Source: BRH-c25 sp964574195 (GTDB lineage Bacteria; Bacillota; Clostridia; Lutisporales; Lutisporaceae). From it: a stretch of DNA of 12,714 bases. Below are positions 12,604-12,714 of the stretch, piece after piece. Each line of letters opens with the position of its first letter. The first letter of the stretch is position 1. The notes beneath the pieces are model-generated. The model was not told the DNA's origin. It saw only the letters and a list, made by a program, of their open reading frames with translations, and ran no database searches. The stretch is taken from contig CAZNMO010000139.1 of NCBI GenBank assembly GCA_964574195.1, positions 1 through 12,714 on the forward strand, read 5' to 3'. Position numbers and translations under genes: made by a program.

Positions 12604-12714
12604 ATGAGTTTCAAAATGACTGACAAGGTGACCTGGGTGGGAAAAATAGACTGGGAGCTGAGACGTTTCCATGGAGATGAGTATTCTACTCACAGAGGCT
12701 CCTCATACAATTCA
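12604..12714 (+). CDS. FprA-type flavodiiron protein, N-terminal fragment (cut by window edge)
   Basis: The first 37 residues of a gene that runs off the right edge. AAAGGAGGT (12588-12595) lies 8 bases before the ATG, an excellent match. The start FKMTDKVTWVGKIDWELRRF (3-22), followed by HGDEYSTHRGSSYNS, matches the N-terminus of A-type flavoproteins (FprA, flavodiiron). These combine a metallo-beta-lactamase-like diiron domain with a flavodoxin domain and reduce O2 or NO in anaerobes. The diiron ligands and flavodoxin domain lie outside the window, so this rests on the N-terminal segment only. It is probably cotranscribed with the YbjQ-like gene. Confidence 0.82.
   Translation, partial: MSFKMTDKVTWVGKIDWELRRFHGDEYSTHRGSSYNS

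Overview
The window looks like chromosomal DNA from an anaerobic, spore-former-type Bacillota, most likely class Clostridia. The evidence is strong AGGAGG-type ribosome binding sites, AT-rich intergenic regions, a GGDEF/HD-GYP protein, a c-di-GMP-I (GEMM) riboswitch, the Bacillota-type thiamin transporter ThiW under a TPP riboswitch, and an FprA-type flavodiiron protein at the right edge. All recognisable genes lie on the + strand. I see no RNA genes other than riboswitches, no insertion sequence and no CRISPR array. The species cannot be named from the sequence alone.

Left part (1-4490), signalling and regulation: a PAS-PAS-GGDEF-HD-GYP protein, probably cut by the left edge, with a terminator overlapping its stop codon. 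Next is a MerR/TipA-like regulator whose promoter has the 19-bp spacer and internal dyad typical of MerR control. The 510 bases from 2665 to 3174 hold no gene. They contain a heptamer-repeat element bounded by short inverted repeats, a strong terminator, a promoter, a c-di-GMP-I riboswitch and a second terminator. The riboswitch leads into an unrecognised 89-residue protein and a 321-residue protein with four SANT/Myb-like repeats around an excisionase-like helix-turn-helix.

Middle part (4490-7864), envelope: a three-gene operon encodes a secreted or anchored coiled-coil protein, FtsE and FtsX. FtsEX normally controls a cell-wall hydrolase through a coiled-coil protein. Here the coiled-coil partner has no visible hydrolase domain and ends in an unassigned, probably beta-rich domain, and FtsE has Trp in its ABC signature. 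The mechanosensitive channel gene mscL follows with its own promoter and a C-terminal zinc ribbon in its product.

Right part (7865-12714), thiamin salvage and redox: a promoter, a TPP riboswitch and a switchable hairpin precede thiW-thiD-cytX-thiM-thiE, a tightly overlapping operon. It covers uptake of both thiamin precursors, their phosphorylation and their coupling, with no de novo gene. A separate promoter then drives a YbjQ/UPF0145 gene followed by an fprA-like gene cut by the right edge.

The points most worth following up are the c-di-GMP riboswitch with its two uncharacterised genes, and the FtsEX operon with its unusual partner protein and altered FtsE signature.
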